Assembly: GCF_040049255.1 (NCBI RefSeq)
Contig: NZ_JBDZDR010000004.1
Span: 124,001-188,000, forward strand
Reading direction: 5' to 3'
From: Pseudaminobacter sp040049255
Lineage (GTDB): Bacteria; Pseudomonadota; Alphaproteobacteria; Rhizobiales; Rhizobiaceae
Length of the DNA stretch: 64,000 bases
A program made the translations under genes and the position numbers. How positions within the stretch are numbered: position 1 is the stretch's first letter; every line of letters starts with the position of its first letter. The notes under the pieces are model-generated. The model was not told the origin of the DNA. It searched no databases and worked only from the letters and a program-made list of their open reading frames with translations. Shown here piece after piece: positions 62,207 to 64,000 of this stretch.

Positions 62207-63297
62207 ACATTGCGTTCTACGGTTCAAGCCTGCTTTCGTCCTACTGGAATGGCGCGGCGACCTACTATCGCGGGCTGCTGCGCGCACTGGCGGCCCGCGG
62301 CTACGAAATCACTTTCTTCGAACCCGACGTCTACGATCGTCAGCAGAACCGCGACATCGACCCTCCGGACTGGTGCGAGGTTGTGGTCTACGATGGAACG
62401 CTGGCAGGGCTGGCGATGGTGGCGGTTCGTGCCGCCCATTTCGATGTCGTGATCAAGGCAAGCGGCGTGGGGTTCGAAGACGATGCCCTCATGGAGCGGG
62501 TGTTCGCAGCAGCGCGCCCATCGGCATTGAAAATCTACTGGGACGTAGATGCACCGGCGACGCTTGCGCAATTGCGCAGCGGTCCGGACCACCCATTGCG
62601 TCGGGCGCTGCGGACGCTCGATCTGGTGCTCACCTACGGCGGCGGAGAGCCGGTTGTGAAGGCCTATCGCGCACTCGGTGCGAGCGCTTGCGTGCCCATC
62701 TACAACGCGTTGGACGCCACAACGCATCATCGGGTTGCCGAGGATCCGTTTTTCGCGGCGGAGCTGGCCTTCCTCGGCAATCGCCTTCCCGACAGGGAAC
62801 GCCGCGTCGAGGAATTCTTTCTCCGCCCGGCTGGCCTGTTGCCGCAAGCTGCGTTCCTGATCGGCGGGGCCGGCTGGTCGGAAAAGCCGATGCCCGACAA
62901 TGTCCGCAACATCGGCCATGTGTCCACGCGCGACCACAACGCGTTCAATTCAACCCCCAAGGCCGTGCTCAACATCAGCCGCGACAGCATGGCCGAGACG
63001 GGCTTTTCGCCGGCGACCCGCGTTTTCGAAGCGGCAGGAGCCGGCGCGTGCATCATCACCGACGCGTGGGAAGGCCTGGACCTATTCCTCCGCGAGAACT
63101 GCGAGGTCCTGGTCGCCCGAGACGGCAAGGACGTTGCCGATGTATTGTCGGGGTTGAGCGACGAAAGGGCCCGGGAGATCGGTGAAGCCGCGCGCGAGCG
63201 TGTGCTGCGCGAGCATACATACGAGCTTCGCGCCGCCGAGGTCGACAAGCTGCTCCGAGCACAGTTGCAGCGTCGTTCCATAGAGGCCGCAGAATGA
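62203..63297 (+). CDS. CgeB-family glycosyltransferase 2
   Basis: 364 residues. FYGSSLLSSYWNGAATYYRGLLRALAARGYEITFFEPD parallels the start of its neighbour; ISRDSMAETGFSPATRVFEAAGAGACIITDAWEGL is the donor-site block. KIYWDVDAPATLAQL and LTYGGGEPVVKAYRALGA belong to the first domain. Same operon and same overlap style. About equal in length to its upstream paralogue but well diverged, so the two probably use different acceptors or donors. Confidence 0.85.
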   Translation: MNIAFYGSSLLSSYWNGAATYYRGLLRALAARGYEITFFEPDVYDRQQNRDIDPPDWCEVVVYDGTLAGLAMVAVRAAHFDVVIKASGVGFEDDALMERVFAAARPSALKIYWDVDAPATLAQLRSGPDHPLRRALRTLDLVLTYGGGEPVVKAYRALGASACVPIYNALDATTHHRVAEDPFFAAELAFLGNRLPDRERRVEEFFLRPAGLLPQAAFLIGGAGWSEKPMPDNVRNIGHVSTRDHNAFNSTPKAVLNISRDSMAETGFSPATRVFEAAGAGACIITDAWEGLDLFLRENCEVLVARDGKDVADVLSGLSDERAREIGEAARERVLREHTYELRAAEVDKLLRAQLQRRSIEAAE

Positions 63298-64000
63298 ACG
63301 CCGGAGGTCTTCACATAGTCGTTCTAGGGCTTTCGCTTTCCTCCTCATGGGGAAACGGCCACGCGACCACCTATCGCAGCCTGATAAGGGGGCTGCGAGC
63401 CATCGGGCAGCGCGTGTCCTTCCTGGAGCGGAATACCCCATGGTACGAGGCGCACCGCGATCTCCCGGCTCCCGACTTCTGTGATCTCGCCTTTTACGAA
63501 GACGTGGAAGAACTTCGCAGCCGCTACGGAAACCTGATCGCAACTTCCGATGCTGTGATCGTCGGATCTTTCGTCCCCGACGGAGTGAACGTCATCGACC
63601 TGGTGGCGCAGCTTCGGCCAAAGCGTTTCTGCTACTATGATATCGATACGCCGGTGACCCTGGCGAGGCTTGCAGGTCGGGATGCGGGCGCAGAGCAATA
63701 TGTAGCTCTCAGGCAGTTGCCGCTCTTCGACATCTGTTTTTCGTTCACTGGCGGTCCCACCTTGAGACATCTGGAAGAGTTGGGCGCGGCTCGCGTCGTC
63801 GAGCTCTACTGTTCGGTCGATCCATCCCGGTATCGCAACACGGCTGAACCCATCCAATGGGATCTCGGCTATCTCGGCACCTATAGCGACGACCGGCAGG
63901 AGAAGCTGGAAAGCCTGCTCCTGAACGTCGCAAGAGCGATGCCGAACAGGCTTTTCGTGGTGGCGGGATCACGATATCCGCCCGGCATAAAGTGGCCGCC
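63294..64000 (+). CDS. CgeB-family glycosyltransferase 3, partial
   Basis: 235 residues before the window ends. HIVVLGLSLSSSWGNGHATT then YRSLIRGLRAIGQRVSFLER, followed by KRFCYYDIDTPVTLARLAG and CFSFTGGPTLRHLEELGA, parallels the other two CgeB genes. WDLGYLGTYSDDRQEKLESLLL starts the donor half. The ATG overlaps the preceding stop by 4 bp. The operon continues past the window. Confidence 0.83.
   Translation, partial: MNAGGLHIVVLGLSLSSSWGNGHATTYRSLIRGLRAIGQRVSFLERNTPWYEAHRDLPAPDFCDLAFYEDVEELRSRYGNLIATSDAVIVGSFVPDGVNVIDLVAQLRPKRFCYYDIDTPVTLARLAGRDAGAEQYVALRQLPLFDICFSFTGGPTLRHLEELGAARVVELYCSVDPSRYRNTAEPIQWDLGYLGTYSDDRQEKLESLLLNVARAMPNRLFVVAGSRYPPGIKWP

Noticed and set aside
1..64000. CRISPR arrays, tRNA or rRNA genes, prophage structural genes
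   Set aside because: None were recognised in reading both strands; short RNAs could still be missed without a covariance-model search.

Overview
The window is high-GC DNA from an alphaproteobacterium, most likely Hyphomicrobiales (Mesorhizobium/Aminobacter-like). I infer this from the B12-dependent class II ribonucleotide reductase, an ECF15 (EcfG-type) sigma factor, many GGAAC-N16-cGTT promoters typical of the alphaproteobacterial general stress response (GSR), and the overall gene content. No rRNA, tRNA or CRISPR array was seen.

Layout. 0-15 kb is accessory-looking: a sulfatase with its formylglycine-generating enzyme, a GNAT acetyltransferase, a GFA-fold protein, a Tat-exported metallo-beta-lactamase-fold protein, and several small exported or membrane proteins of unknown role. 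Between 5.4 and 9.9 kb lie two inverted copies of an intergenic unit. Each carries a ~55-nt sRNA candidate with a C-rich (anti-Shine-Dalgarno) terminator loop under a perfect EcfG-type promoter. 15.7-25.5 kb is a defence/mobile island: an integrase remnant, a DUF4917 (SIR2-like) gene, an unknown gene, an IS21-family element whose istA has lost its DDE domain, a truncated MBL gene, and a four-gene operon. That operon encodes a tandem nucleotidyl cyclase, an E2-associated-type Cys-rich protein, a PycC-like cyclase and a cNMP-binding/TIR protein, which is a Pycsar system with two extra genes.

25.5-36.5 kb is mostly core: nrdJ, a PiT phosphate transporter, NUDIX, gpt, a universal stress protein, a CinA/MoaB-like protein, wrbA and an OYE-type flavin oxidoreductase.

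36.7-64 kb looks like a general-stress locus: small stress-type proteins, a polysaccharide pyruvyl transferase/FrhB-like pair, two atypical NRAMP-fold transporters, topoisomerase IB, PrkA-YeaH-SpoVR, an EcfG-like sigma factor, and two divergent carbohydrate clusters. One cluster is inositol-3-phosphate synthase, phosphatase, methyltransferase and a circularly permuted glycosidase. The other is two SDR epimerases, a radical SAM protein and four glycosyltransferases, reading off the right edge. A PRTase-kinase fusion lies between them. Exact or near EcfG promoter motifs precede most of these operons, so I infer that a stress sigma factor co-regulates production of a glycosylated, possibly inositol-based, metabolite together with metal transport and PrkA/SpoVR functions.
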